From NCBI RefSeq assembly GCF_904848665.1, contig NZ_CAJHCQ010000029.1:1-64000 (forward strand): a DNA stretch of 64,000 nucleotides, in the 5' to 3' direction. This document shows, one piece after another, positions 54,163 through 62,760 of the stretch. The position numbers and the translations under genes are program-made. Each line of letters opens with the position of its first letter. Position 1 is the stretch's first letter. Under the pieces are notes generated by a model. That model saw only the letters and a program-made list of their open reading frames with translations, ran no database searches and was not told the DNA's origin. This DNA is from Paraburkholderia hiiakae (GTDB lineage: Bacteria > Pseudomonadota > Gammaproteobacteria > Burkholderiales > Burkholderiaceae).

Positions 54163-55386
54163 CTACATGAAATTTCGGGTATGCAATGACGCGAGCTGTC
54201 GGGCCTGATCCTGTTCAAAGCCCAGGCGCGCAAGCCTTGCGTAACGACCGTCGGCCATCTCGCGCATCAGGTTCTGAACGAGAGCATAGCCCCGCGCCAC
54301 GGCTTCAGGCGTCAGTTCACCCGCCGCGAGAAGAATGAGCGCGTCGAATACCTCCTCATTGAGGCCAGTCGTTCCCTCCAGTTCGGCATGGCGTCGCTCG
54401 ACTGCGTGCGCGAGGCGCGAGCGCAGTTCAGGCTCTTTCTTCATCCGATAGAGGAGATGAGACATACCCAGCGCAACATGCCGAGCTTCATCTCGGGCGG
54501 CCAGGCGTGCGATCTGGCGTGTCAGCGGATCGGGGCCGTAGTTCTGGAGGAATTGCAGCAGCGTAACAAAGGTGCCCTCGCCCATCACCGAGAGCAAAAA
54601 GCTAGCGACGGAAAAATCGGGTTCATCGAGCAGTGTTTTAAGCGATGCCTGCCCTCCCGCTGTCGACAATGCCGGCTCGTGGCCTTTATGGCGAATGCGC
54701 CGCGTGAAGACCTCGACGTGTCTTGCCTCATCCGCGACCTGAATCGCGAGGGCGGCCTGCAGTTCGCGGTAGTGAGGATGCAGTTGTCCGAGAAAGCGTG
54801 CAGGCACAATGAGCGCGGCATTCTCGTTCTCGACCAGGTACGTCATGATCTGCACCACGGCGGCTTCTATCGGCGCGGGCAATTCGAATGGCACAGCCCA
54901 GTCGATCGCCTGGTCGGGATCCCACTGCGCCGCAACGCCCTGGGCGTAGAGATCGGCCGCGTTCTCCGTCCAGACTTCTAGTTTGTTGTCCAGCCGAAAC
55001 GCAAACTCAGGTGCGCCCGCCTCTACCTGCGCGCCCCTGGCGGCCAGCCCCCACGCAGGAAGAGCTCGCGACTCAACCGCCTGCGCCGCGCGCGGATCAC
55101 AGTGTCCCGTCTGATGCGCGTTGCGCCAACGCCCGTACCTATTGTCGCGTTCGATGACGGCGAACTGTCGACCCGCGTCGCCTGTTTGCCACGCCAGCCG
55201 ATGTCCCTGACTGCGGCACCAGTGCTCGAGCATCACCTCCCAGCCGGTTGCCGTGCCCACCACGCGCAGCGACTGCCCGGGCGCCAGCGCGTCCAGCGCA
55301 TGCCTGACCAGAATGTGAGCACCCGCGTCGAAGCCGAGCGACTCAATATCGATAAGCGGGTTCGACAATCCGGCCGTGGCCGTCAT
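54163..55386 (-). CDS. Fusion of Cys-less TusA-like domain and ferritin-like di-iron domain
   Basis: 407 residues. Residues 10-80 follow the TusA/SirA pattern (LIDIESLGFDAG, ALDALAPGQSLRVVGT, WCRSQGHRLAW), but the CPxP cysteine of sulfur carriers is missing (AGAH there). Residues about 140-400 form a four-helix di-iron domain: candidate ligands Glu187, Glu220/His223 in DEARH, Glu270 in MGEGTF, and Glu300/His303 in a second DEARH. This predicts an oxygen-activating or oxidase centre. GGAGGAG precedes the ATG, which lies 44 bases inside the end of the PhnD-like gene. I know no named family with this exact pairing. Confidence 0.78.
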   Translation of the reverse strand: MTATAGLSNPLIDIESLGFDAGAHILVRHALDALAPGQSLRVVGTATGWEVMLEHWCRSQGHRLAWQTGDAGRQFAVIERDNRYGRWRNAHQTGHCDPRAAQAVESRALPAWGLAARGAQVEAGAPEFAFRLDNKLEVWTENAADLYAQGVAAQWDPDQAIDWAVPFELPAPIEAAVVQIMTYLVENENAALIVPARFLGQLHPHYRELQAALAIQVADEARHVEVFTRRIRHKGHEPALSTAGGQASLKTLLDEPDFSVASFLLSVMGEGTFVTLLQFLQNYGPDPLTRQIARLAARDEARHVALGMSHLLYRMKKEPELRSRLAHAVERRHAELEGTTGLNEEVFDALILLAAGELTPEAVARGYALVQNLMREMADGRYARLARLGFEQDQARQLASLHTRNFM

Positions 55387-56209
55387 AGAAGTGCTCCTCC
55401 GTTACTGCACGCTCGAGCAGCGCGTAGCCGCTTGAACGCCCAGGCAGCCACGACCTGAGGCCCTCCAGTTCGAGCAGAGGACGTACCCGGGCATCGTTCC
55501 AGTCCATGGAGAGCAACAGATCGCCAAAGCGGCGTGTTGCTTCCTGCGGCACGCCAGGGCTAACCGTCATGTTGCAGTGATCGTATGCGCCAGTTGTGGC
55601 GACGATGCGCGTGGCACCCGAGGGCAGCGTACCTTCGTCTGCGAACGCCCGGAAATTGCCTGCGATCATCCACGTCGCCTCGACCTCGCCGTTCACGAGT
55701 GCGCTCGCTGCATCGCGTTCGCCGCCAATATGATCGCCGTGCTTGCCGCCCAGCACGTCGAATCGCCGCGCCTCGTAGTCGTGTCCCGCGACGAGTCCTC
55801 CCTCATGGCGCAGATGATCGAGGGGAATCAGCGTGGCCTGAGGCGAATCGATCGCGCCAAAGCCGATCGTGGCGCCCCGCAGGTCGCCGAGCGACTGGAC
55901 GCTGCTATCGCTGCGCACCACCAGCACGGAACGCAGATCGATGTCCGTGTCGCGCATGGCGAGTGGGGACACGACTTCGCCGCGCGCTTGCGCGATGCGG
56001 CTCGCGCGGACCCACGCAAGCGGCGAGTTCCATGCGAAGGCGATATCGCCTGCAAACTGGGCCTCGACCTGAGTTTCGTAATTCGAGTAAAGGAGATAGT
56101 CGATCGCCAGTCCGCGTTCGGCGAACCAGGCCTTGAAGCCCTCCCAGATTGTGATGACCTTCGGCGCGTAGGCAACTGCGCCGAGCATTAGCGGTGTGTG
56201 TCGGGACAT
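55343..56209 (-). CDS. PhnD-like substrate-binding protein without signal peptide
   Basis: 288 residues from MSRHTPLMLGAVAYAPKV. The fold marks are those of phosphate/phosphonate-type binding proteins (PF12974-like): FAGDIAFAWNSPLAWVRA, VVRSDSSVQSLGDLRGATIGFG, and GEVEATWMIAG. There is no signal peptide or lipobox and no ABC permease nearby, so it is probably cytoplasmic. Cytosolic relatives of such folds include enzymes (for example THI5-type) and ligand carriers. It follows the flavoprotein gene by 16 bases and overlaps the di-iron gene. Confidence 0.78.
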   Translation of the reverse strand: MSRHTPLMLGAVAYAPKVITIWEGFKAWFAERGLAIDYLLYSNYETQVEAQFAGDIAFAWNSPLAWVRASRIAQARGEVVSPLAMRDTDIDLRSVLVVRSDSSVQSLGDLRGATIGFGAIDSPQATLIPLDHLRHEGGLVAGHDYEARRFDVLGGKHGDHIGGERDAASALVNGEVEATWMIAGNFRAFADEGTLPSGATRIVATTGAYDHCNMTVSPGVPQEATRRFGDLLLSMDWNDARVRPLLELEGLRSWLPGRSSGYALLERAVTEEHFYDGHGRIVEPAYRY

Positions 56210-56225
56210 GACATGAGTCTCCTCT

Positions 56226-57344
56226 TCAGGCGAGCGGGAGGCCGCACAATGCACGACCGATGAAGTCGTACAGGACGTCCGAGGTCGGCCCCATGATGGA
56301 AGCCGCGCGCGCGTCGCGGAACAGACGCTCTATGCCCACTTCCTTGCGAAACGCCGCGCCGCCGCAGATGCGCATGGCCGTATCGGTCACGGCAAGCGCG
56401 GCTTCCGCGGCCGCGGCCTTCACTTCCAGTACGCGCAGCATCGTGTCGGGCCGGCCCACCGCCATGGCGGCCAGCGTGTCGTCGCGCAGCGCGCGCGCCT
56501 GATCGACGCGAAGCTGCGCGCGGGCGAGATACGCGCGGATCGTTGGCAGATCGCACAGGGACTCACCGCTCTCCGCGAATCGACTACCGGTAAGGTGAGG
56601 GATCGCACGTTGCAGCGCGCCGTCGGCAAGGCCAATAGAGGTCGAGGCGACAAGGTTCGCAAACACCGGCAACGCGTCTCCGTTCATGATTTCGCCGCCG
56701 CCGCCGTCAGGACCCAGCATTGCGCTGGCGGGCACACGCACGCCATCGGCCTGAATGGGTGCGGACGCGTTGCCGCGCAGGCCGAGACCATCGAAAGGTT
56801 TCGGGCAGTGCAGTCCCTGCGCACGGCTGTCCACAAGCCACAACGTACTGGCGCCTTCCTGCGCCAGCGCCGGTCGCGACGACCAGACATAGGAGTCCGC
56901 TTCGGCCGCGGAAGTCACCATGCTTTTGCTGCCGTTCAGCACGAAATCGTCGCCGTCAGGCCGCGCGGTACCGACCGGTGCCCAGAAGTGGCTACGCGTG
57001 CCGGTCTCGGACCATGCCAGCGTGGTGAGGTGCGTGCCCTGCGCAATGGCGCGCCGCACCTCCTCGGGTCCGTACTTTTCGATCAGGATCGCACCGGCGT
57101 AATGCATGGTGACGACCATTGCGGTGGACGGGCAATCCCGCGCAATGCGTTCCACCACCTGGCACGCCTGCGCCGCGCCTAACCCCATGCCGCCAATTTC
57201 CGTTGCGCTCACGAGTCCGAGCAGGCCCGACTTGCCGAGCGCATCGACGGCAGCGCGCGGGAAACGGGCGAGCTGATCCGTATGCGGGGCATCGGGGGAA
57301 ATCGTGGTGCGAACAATCGGTTCCAACACTTCGATGTAGGACAT
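56226..57344 (-). CDS. Acyl-CoA dehydrogenase-fold flavoprotein
   Basis: 372 residues with the acyl-CoA dehydrogenase fold: LGLVSATEIGGMGLG, TLAWSETGTRSHFWAPVG, DDFVLNGSKSMVTSAAEADSY split over the FAD site, and a C-terminal ICGGAAFRKEVGIERLFRDAR. The fold also includes flavin monooxygenases such as DszC and SfnC-type enzymes. The context (TusA-like, di-iron, binding protein, no CoA ligase) makes a non-CoA substrate possible. GGGAGAC stands before the ATG. It is the first gene of this three-gene unit. Confidence 0.82.
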   Translation of the reverse strand: MSYIEVLEPIVRTTISPDAPHTDQLARFPRAAVDALGKSGLLGLVSATEIGGMGLGAAQACQVVERIARDCPSTAMVVTMHYAGAILIEKYGPEEVRRAIAQGTHLTTLAWSETGTRSHFWAPVGTARPDGDDFVLNGSKSMVTSAAEADSYVWSSRPALAQEGASTLWLVDSRAQGLHCPKPFDGLGLRGNASAPIQADGVRVPASAMLGPDGGGGEIMNGDALPVFANLVASTSIGLADGALQRAIPHLTGSRFAESGESLCDLPTIRAYLARAQLRVDQARALRDDTLAAMAVGRPDTMLRVLEVKAAAAEAALAVTDTAMRICGGAAFRKEVGIERLFRDARAASIMGPTSDVLYDFIGRALCGLPLA

Positions 57345-57654
57345 CGGAACGTCTCCCGGGCAGAATTAGCGGAGACGGTCGTCCGGTCTGTGCTGAAGCG
57401 GCGCGCGAGTGTCGCGCAGCTGAAGATGGAGTGCACATGGCGCACTCCGGTGCATCTGTCGCATGCAGACCTGCAACAACGACTCTCGCACTTGAAGGAA
57501 CCCGCAGCGCATTGGCATGACTGCAGGCCAACGCATTATTGCATTTGCTGAGCATGTCCGAACGCTCGCTGTCCTCGCTTTGTCGAGCCTGTACCGATAC
57601 TGGCGTGCCGCCCAAGACGGTGCCGGTCGATTCACCCTTCTCCGGGCAAACGCA
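57345..57654. other. Promoter region between LysR and the flavoprotein operon
   Basis: About 310 bases without a gene. The minus strand carries GCAAATGCAATAATGC around 57530-57550, an A/T-richer patch that may hold a LysR site or promoter for the flavoprotein unit. I cannot assign boxes with confidence. Confidence 0.3.
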
Positions 57655-58596
57655 TCAGCGACCGCGCTTTACGCCGGCCTTGGTCTGCCCACCTTTTGAG
57701 AAGGCATGACGATTGCCAAGGAGCTCGACCAGCCGTGTCTCGCATTCGGAAAACGAGTACCCGCGCCGCTGCGAGATCATGAACGTGAGGGGGCGCATGT
57801 GCCATGCGCGCCGTTGGAGTTCGACAAGTGTTCCATTCACAAGGTCTTGCGCAACCATATGATGCGGCATGTGCCCCCAGCACAAGCTTCCCCTGAGCAA
57901 ATCGTGCTTCGCGCCGAGGTCATTCACGCGCCACTGGCGTTCACTGGCGACCCCCTGTTGTGTCTTCTCCGAATCGGGCTGATTGTCGGTTACGACGAGC
58001 TGGATATGCCGCCCAAATTCCTCCCGCGGGATCGGCCCCGCGATCGCGGCCAGCGGATGCGATGGCGCACAGACGGTCACCATTTGCGCGTCACATAGAT
58101 GCTGTCTTTCTATGGTGCCGGGGCTCAGCTCCGGCACGTCCGTGATCGTCACCGCCAATGCGCACGTGCCTTCGAGAACCAAACGCTCGCCGCCCTGCAT
58201 GGTCGTCATGCGCAGATTGATTGCAACCGTTGGAAAGTCCGCCTGCAGGGTGCGCAGGCATTCGATCAAGTGCGCACGCGGAAAGTAGGTATCCACGGCG
58301 ACCGAGACCTCTGGTACCCCGGCCTCGGCTATCGCAGCCGCGCGCATCTTCATTTCCTCGGTGCGTGAGATCACCGCACGAGCGTCAGGCAGGAGGCTGC
58401 GGCCCGCGGCTGTAAGTGTGGCTTTGCGGGTATCGCGCTCGAACAGCACCACGTCAAAGGCACTCTCGAGCGCGTTGATCGCGTGACTGATCGCCGACTG
58501 TGCACGCCTCAGCTCCCGTGCAGCCCCGGAGAAGCTTCCCTGGTCACACACGGCGACGAAGGCCCGGAGTTGATTGATGGTGACGTTGTCGAGCAT
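57655..58596 (-). CDS. LysR-family transcriptional regulator
   Basis: 313 residues. N-terminal helix-turn-helix (INQLRAFVAVCDQGSFSGAARELRRAQSAISHAI in pieces) and a C-terminal periplasmic-binding-type effector domain. It lies upstream of the flavoprotein unit on the same strand and is divergent from the SDR operon, so it could control either. The start codon touches an inverted repeat at 58596-58623, which suggests autoregulation. Confidence 0.9.
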   Translation of the reverse strand: MLDNVTINQLRAFVAVCDQGSFSGAARELRRAQSAISHAINALESAFDVVLFERDTRKATLTAAGRSLLPDARAVISRTEEMKMRAAAIAEAGVPEVSVAVDTYFPRAHLIECLRTLQADFPTVAINLRMTTMQGGERLVLEGTCALAVTITDVPELSPGTIERQHLCDAQMVTVCAPSHPLAAIAGPIPREEFGRHIQLVVTDNQPDSEKTQQGVASERQWRVNDLGAKHDLLRGSLCWGHMPHHMVAQDLVNGTLVELQRRAWHMRPLTFMISQRRGYSFSECETRLVELLGNRHAFSKGGQTKAGVKRGR

Positions 58597-58623
58597 AGCT
58601 ATCTAAAAAGTAGATGGTAGCTA
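58596..58623. promoter_or_regulatory. Imperfect palindrome, candidate LysR operator
   Basis: TAGCTATCTA-AAAAG-TAGATGGTAGCTA: two nested arms (TAGCTA outer, TCTA/TAGA inner) in the divergent region between the LysR gene and the SDR operon. A minus-strand -35 TTGACT lies at about 58632-58637. LysR proteins bind such T-N11-A palindromes. Confidence 0.45.
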
Positions 58624-58702
58624 TAGAAATTTAGTCAATTGGCTTCATGAATCAAGCGCTCCAGAATGGTGTTTGTCGTTTTCGTTTCGAAGGATGCATG
58701 AC

Positions 58703-59437
58703 ATGAGCAGACTGAATGGAAAGACCGCGGTGATCACCGGCGGCGCTACCGGCATCGGCCGCGCCGCAGCAAAGCGCTTCATCGAGGAGGGCGCCTTCGT
58801 CTTCATCTTTGGCCGCCGGCAGGAAGCGCTCGACGCCGCTGTGGCCGACCTCGGGCCCAATGCCCGCGCAGTGAAAGGCTCGGTCTCCGATCCGGCCGAC
58901 CTCGACCGGCTCTACGCGATGGTAAGGGCCGAGCGCGGAACCCTCGACATCGTTTTTGCCAATGCCGGCACGGGAAGCCCGCTTCCGCTCGGCAAGATCA
59001 CCGCCGGGCACATTGACGAAACCTTCGACACCAATGTGAAAGGCACGATCTTCACGGTCCAGAAGGCGCTGCCGCTGATGGGCCGGGGCGGTTCAATCAT
59101 CCTGACCGGATCGAGCGCCGGCACCACGGGCGCACCGGCGTTCAGCGCCTACAGCGCGAGCAAGGCGGCGGTGCGCAACCTCGCGCGGACCTGGGCGGAG
59201 GATCTGAAGGGCACCGGCATCCGGGTCAACGTGCTGTCGCCCGGGGCGACGGCGACCGAACTCGCGAAGGAAGCGCTCGGCGAGGAGGGCCAGAAGGTCT
59301 TCGCCTCGATGACTCCGCTTCAGCGCATGGCTGATCCGGCGGAGATCGGGGCGGTGGCCGCCTTTCTCGCGTCGTCCGACAGCAGCTTCATGACAGCCAG
59401 CGAGGTCGCCGTCGACGGTGGCCTGGCGCAACTCTGA
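58703..59437 (+). CDS. SDR-family oxidoreductase
   Basis: 244 residues from MSRLNGKTAVITGG; GAAGG lies nine bases before this ATG, and two earlier in-frame ATGs are too close to it. Classical SDR: TGGATGIGRA for NADP, FANAGTG, LTGSSAGTTGAPAFSAYSASKAA with Ser, Tyr and Lys of the active site, and RVNVLSPGATATEL. The substrate is unknown. It opens a plus-strand unit with a second SDR and an F420-reductase-like gene. Confidence 0.9.
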   Translation: MSRLNGKTAVITGGATGIGRAAAKRFIEEGAFVFIFGRRQEALDAAVADLGPNARAVKGSVSDPADLDRLYAMVRAERGTLDIVFANAGTGSPLPLGKITAGHIDETFDTNVKGTIFTVQKALPLMGRGGSIILTGSSAGTTGAPAFSAYSASKAAVRNLARTWAEDLKGTGIRVNVLSPGATATELAKEALGEEGQKVFASMTPLQRMADPAEIGAVAAFLASSDSSFMTASEVAVDGGLAQL

Positions 59438-59501
59438 TGCACCACGCCCAGCCGGACACGCCAGTGATCCGATCATGCGCGCATCTACGGAGGAAAATGA
59501 A

Positions 59502-60269
59502 ATGGGACAATCTCTCAAGGGAAAAACGGCTCTCGTTACCGGGGCATCGCGGGGCATTGGCCGCGCCATCGCTGAACGTCTTGCAAAGGATGGTGCGATG
59601 GTCGCGCTGACCTACAACGCCAGCAGATCTGGCGCGGACGAGGCGGTCGCGGCCATCGAGAAAGCTGGAGGCACTGCGTTCGCGATCCACGCTGATCTCG
59701 TTGACCCGGCGAGCGTCCCGGCCTTGTTCGAGCAACTCGACAATGAATTCACCAGGCGCAACGGAAGCAAAGCGCTCGATATTCTGGTCAACAACGCTGG
59801 AAATGCCGGTTGGGTTGGCTTCAAGGACGCGACGCCCGAAAGCTGGGACACCCTGATGGCGGTGTACGCCCGTGCGCCCTTCTTCATCGTTCAGGCTGCT
59901 CTGGATCGTCTTGCCGATGAGGGACGCATCATCAACATCTCTTCCGCTGCCGCCACGAAGCCCGTGACAGCCGCGCCCGTCTACTCGATGGCCAAAGCGG
60001 CCATCAACAACCTGACCCATGCGCTCGCGGCCGAGCTGGGGCCGCGCGGAATTACTGCGAACGCTGTGGCGCCGGGCTACACGCGAACGGACGCGAACGC
60101 CGCCTTCCGCGAAAATCCCGAACTCGTGAAGGCAGTCGAGGCCGAAATCGCGCTGGGACGCTTTGGCGAGCCTTCGGAGATCGCTGCCGTTGTGGCGTTC
60201 CTGGCTTCCGACGATGGTCATTGGGTGACCGGCCAGACGATTGAAGCGAGCGGCGGCTACAAGCTTTGA
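59502..60269 (+). CDS. SDR-family oxidoreductase (FabG-like)
   Basis: 255 residues from MGQSLKGKTALVTGASRGIG, with GGAGG upstream. Marks: LVNNAGNAGWVGF, ISSAAATKPVTAAPVYSMAKAA (Ser, Tyr, Lys), ITANAVAPGYTRTDAN, and VTGQTIEASGGYKL. It is 64 bases downstream of the first SDR and 28 upstream of the next gene. Such pairs are often horizontally mobile redox operons under LysR control; the natural substrate is not evident. Confidence 0.9.
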   Translation: MGQSLKGKTALVTGASRGIGRAIAERLAKDGAMVALTYNASRSGADEAVAAIEKAGGTAFAIHADLVDPASVPALFEQLDNEFTRRNGSKALDILVNNAGNAGWVGFKDATPESWDTLMAVYARAPFFIVQAALDRLADEGRIINISSAAATKPVTAAPVYSMAKAAINNLTHALAAELGPRGITANAVAPGYTRTDANAAFRENPELVKAVEAEIALGRFGEPSEIAAVVAFLASDDGHWVTGQTIEASGGYKL

Positions 60270-60297
60270 GCGCGCCGAAAAACCGAAGGAGAATCTC

Positions 60298-60897
60298 ATG
60301 AGCTACGCAATCATCGGCTTCGGCAAGATCGGCCACGCGCTTGCCGAGGCGTTTGCCCGCAGCGGTATCGAAGTATCCGTTGCAACCACGCGCGACCCGA
60401 CAAGCTTTGCATCCGATGTGGCCGCCATCGGACCCGGAATCATTCCCAAAACCTTGGCGGAAGCCGTCAAGGCGGACACCCTCTTTTTGGCTGTCCGTTT
60501 CGAGTCGCACCCGGAGGTCGCGAAGGCGCTGCCCAGTTGGAAGGGAAAGACCATCATCGACGTGATGAACACGTTCGCCCCGCTTGAGGAACTGGACGGG
60601 CTCCCGTCCTCAGCTTTCGTCGCGAACGCATTCACCGGAGCCAGGCTGGTGAAAGGCTTCAATCATTTGGCTGCTGCCGTCCTCGGCCAAGACCCGGCCG
60701 TACAGGGTGGCAGGAGAGTCGTGTTCCTGGCGAGCGACGATGACGGCGCCGCAGCGGAGATTGGTACGCTTGCGGAAAATCTCGGTTTCTCGCCGATCAA
60801 ACTTGGCGGGCTTTCGGACGGTGGACTACTTGTGCAAGCGCGCGAAAATAGCTGGGGACAACTGATCTTCAAGGACTTGATCAAGTTCGACTCGTGA
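60298..60897 (+). CDS. NADPH-dependent F420 reductase-like protein
   Basis: 199 residues from MSYAIIGFGKIGHALAEAF, with AAGGAGAA before the ATG. It has an N-terminal Rossmann site (GFGKIG), a VATTRDP segment for NADP, IDVMNTF and VKGFNHLAAAVLGQDP. The family (PF03807 type) includes F420:NADP oxidoreductases and other NADP-binding reductases; this organism group does not normally make F420, so another role is likely. It ends the three-gene SDR unit. Confidence 0.82.
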   Translation: MSYAIIGFGKIGHALAEAFARSGIEVSVATTRDPTSFASDVAAIGPGIIPKTLAEAVKADTLFLAVRFESHPEVAKALPSWKGKTIIDVMNTFAPLEELDGLPSSAFVANAFTGARLVKGFNHLAAAVLGQDPAVQGGRRVVFLASDDDGAAAEIGTLAENLGFSPIKLGGLSDGGLLVQARENSWGQLIFKDLIKFDS

Positions 60898-61113
60898 ACA
60901 ACCGTTTCTGGACATTTCGCTGAGTCGAATGGCCGATTGCCGGACACGACCGCCGTCTGAACGGCAACGCGCAGGAATGACCCTTCATCGCCGACTGTAC
61001 TCATTCACAGAAGCCGCTCGAAAGCTGCCAGCGGTCAGTCGTGAATTGCTTCAGAATACTGGCTGATGAAGCGACTCCACGTTTTGTGCAACCAGAATTC
61101 ACTGAGGCTACAA

Positions 61114-61731
61114 ATGGTTAATTCGTCTGCTATTGAGACAGTCTTTTCTGTCTATGCGGCGGCTGTCGTCATACCCGGGCCGAACTTCGTCGCAATCACC
61201 CAGAAGGCGGTAGCCGGCAGACGCTCCGATGCGCTCGCGCTTGTCGCCGGAATCGTGACGGTGAATCTGTTCTGGGCGACTTGCGCCATCCTCGGTATCG
61301 GAATGGTGTTCGCTATTTTCCCGTGGCTCGCTGTCGGCGTCAGGCTTGCTGGCGCGGCCTATTTGATCTGGTTCGGGCTGCGGCTCGTTGTGTCGGCACG
61401 GGCAACCCCTTCAGGTTCACGTCACCCAACGAAGGCGCCTTTGTTTCGTGCCGCCTTCCTGCAAGGTATTGCGACAAATATCGCAAACCCGAAGTCCATC
61501 GCCTTTTATGCGGCGGTGTTTTCCTCAGCGGTGCCCACGCACGTTTCCATGCCGACGTTCTTCGCAGTGCTTGCTACTGTCGGCGCAACAGCGACGTGCT
61601 GGTACGGAGCAGTCGCGCTCGTTCTATCGCACGCGGCGATTGCGACGGCGTATCGTCGCGCGAAGGCATGGATCGACCTCACATGTGGAGGGCTCATGAT
61701 TGCGCTGGGAATCCGGCAGGCATTGCGTTGA
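61114..61731 (+). CDS. LysE/RhtB-family amino-acid exporter
   Basis: 205 residues from MVNSSAIETVFSVYAAAV. The family signature VIPGPNFVAITQKAVAGRRSDALALVAGI lies at the N-terminus, followed by five more hydrophobic segments and the IATNIANPKSIAFYAAVF block. It would export amino acids or similar metabolites. GAGG precedes the ATG at seven bases. The neighbours on either side give no hint of the substrate. Confidence 0.85.
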   Translation: MVNSSAIETVFSVYAAAVVIPGPNFVAITQKAVAGRRSDALALVAGIVTVNLFWATCAILGIGMVFAIFPWLAVGVRLAGAAYLIWFGLRLVVSARATPSGSRHPTKAPLFRAAFLQGIATNIANPKSIAFYAAVFSSAVPTHVSMPTFFAVLATVGATATCWYGAVALVLSHAAIATAYRRAKAWIDLTCGGLMIALGIRQALR

Positions 61732-61983
61732 CAAAGCGCCCGGGCACATAAGACCAACTATGGGTCGGGTCAGCACCTGGTGGCGACGACGCACACCCAC
61801 AATGCGAGATGGAGTACGTGCGGAATTACGTCATGGGGTTCCGGGGGCAACTTATCCGCCATGGCCAATCCACATGATGCGAGGTGGCGAGGAGTGTAAC
61901 GTTGGCGTGCCGACCGGCGCGTCACATTCCGGTTCGGCGCCGTGCGGTCCGCAAGGCAGTGCGCCAATTGACGAGAGATCGCA

Positions 61984-62562
61984 ATGAAAGGCTTCGAGAA
62001 TTACACATGGCTCAACGCGCCGGCTTCTTCCGAGATCCGATCGGGTGACCTCTGGGTCAAGACCGGCGATCGGACAGATTTCTGGCGAGGAACCTTCTAC
62101 GATTTCTGGCGCGATTCGGGACACTTCGCTTATGTCACCGTTGAAGGGGATTTTTCTGCCGAGGTGACCGTAGACGGGCTCTACGAGGCCTTATACGACC
62201 AAGCGGGGCTGATGGTCCGGCTGAGTGAGTCGCACTGGATTAAGGCCGGCACGGAGTTCACGGACGGCGAGGTTTGCTTGTCGGTGGTAGTGACCAACGA
62301 TCATTCGGACTGGTCTGTACAACGAATGGCATTGCCGTCAGACGGGCTGAGATTGAGGCTTACGCGGCACGGAGAGGCGATTAAGGTGCAGTACCTGCGT
62401 GAGTTGGACCAGAAGTGGCAACTGATCCGCCTGGCGTATCTGCCGCCCACCACCAAGGCAGAAGTCGGCGTGATGTGCTGCTCTCCCGAGCGCAATGGTT
62501 TCGAGGTGCTGTTCCGCGATTTTCAGATCGGTCCTGCGATAGACCGGCGTCTCCACGATTAG
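61984..62562 (+). CDS. DUF1349 family protein
   Basis: 192 residues of the concanavalin-like DUF1349 family: WLNAPASSEIRSGDLWVKTGDRTDFWRGTFYDF in pieces, YDQAGLMVRLSESHWIKAGTEF, and VGVMCCSPERNGFEVLFRDF. Yeast Ree1 is a distant relative linked to regulation of enolase; bacterial roles are unknown. No signal peptide. A GAGAG stretch is before the ATG. It is followed by a WYL regulator 200 bases away. Confidence 0.82.
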   Translation: MKGFENYTWLNAPASSEIRSGDLWVKTGDRTDFWRGTFYDFWRDSGHFAYVTVEGDFSAEVTVDGLYEALYDQAGLMVRLSESHWIKAGTEFTDGEVCLSVVVTNDHSDWSVQRMALPSDGLRLRLTRHGEAIKVQYLRELDQKWQLIRLAYLPPTTKAEVGVMCCSPERNGFEVLFRDFQIGPAIDRRLHD

Positions 62563-62760
62563 ATTTCGCGACCGGCGACACGCGCGCTTGTCGTTGTGCG
62601 AATCATCGACAATTGACCGTGTCGGCCAGATTGGGACGTTCGACAGAACGGCATAGATCGTCAACAATGCAACGTCTGTCTGGATGCGACCTATTGTTTT
62701 CGACTTGCAGTAACCGATCGCGTCGTCGATTTGCTTCAGTGTCGATATCAGGATTCACGT

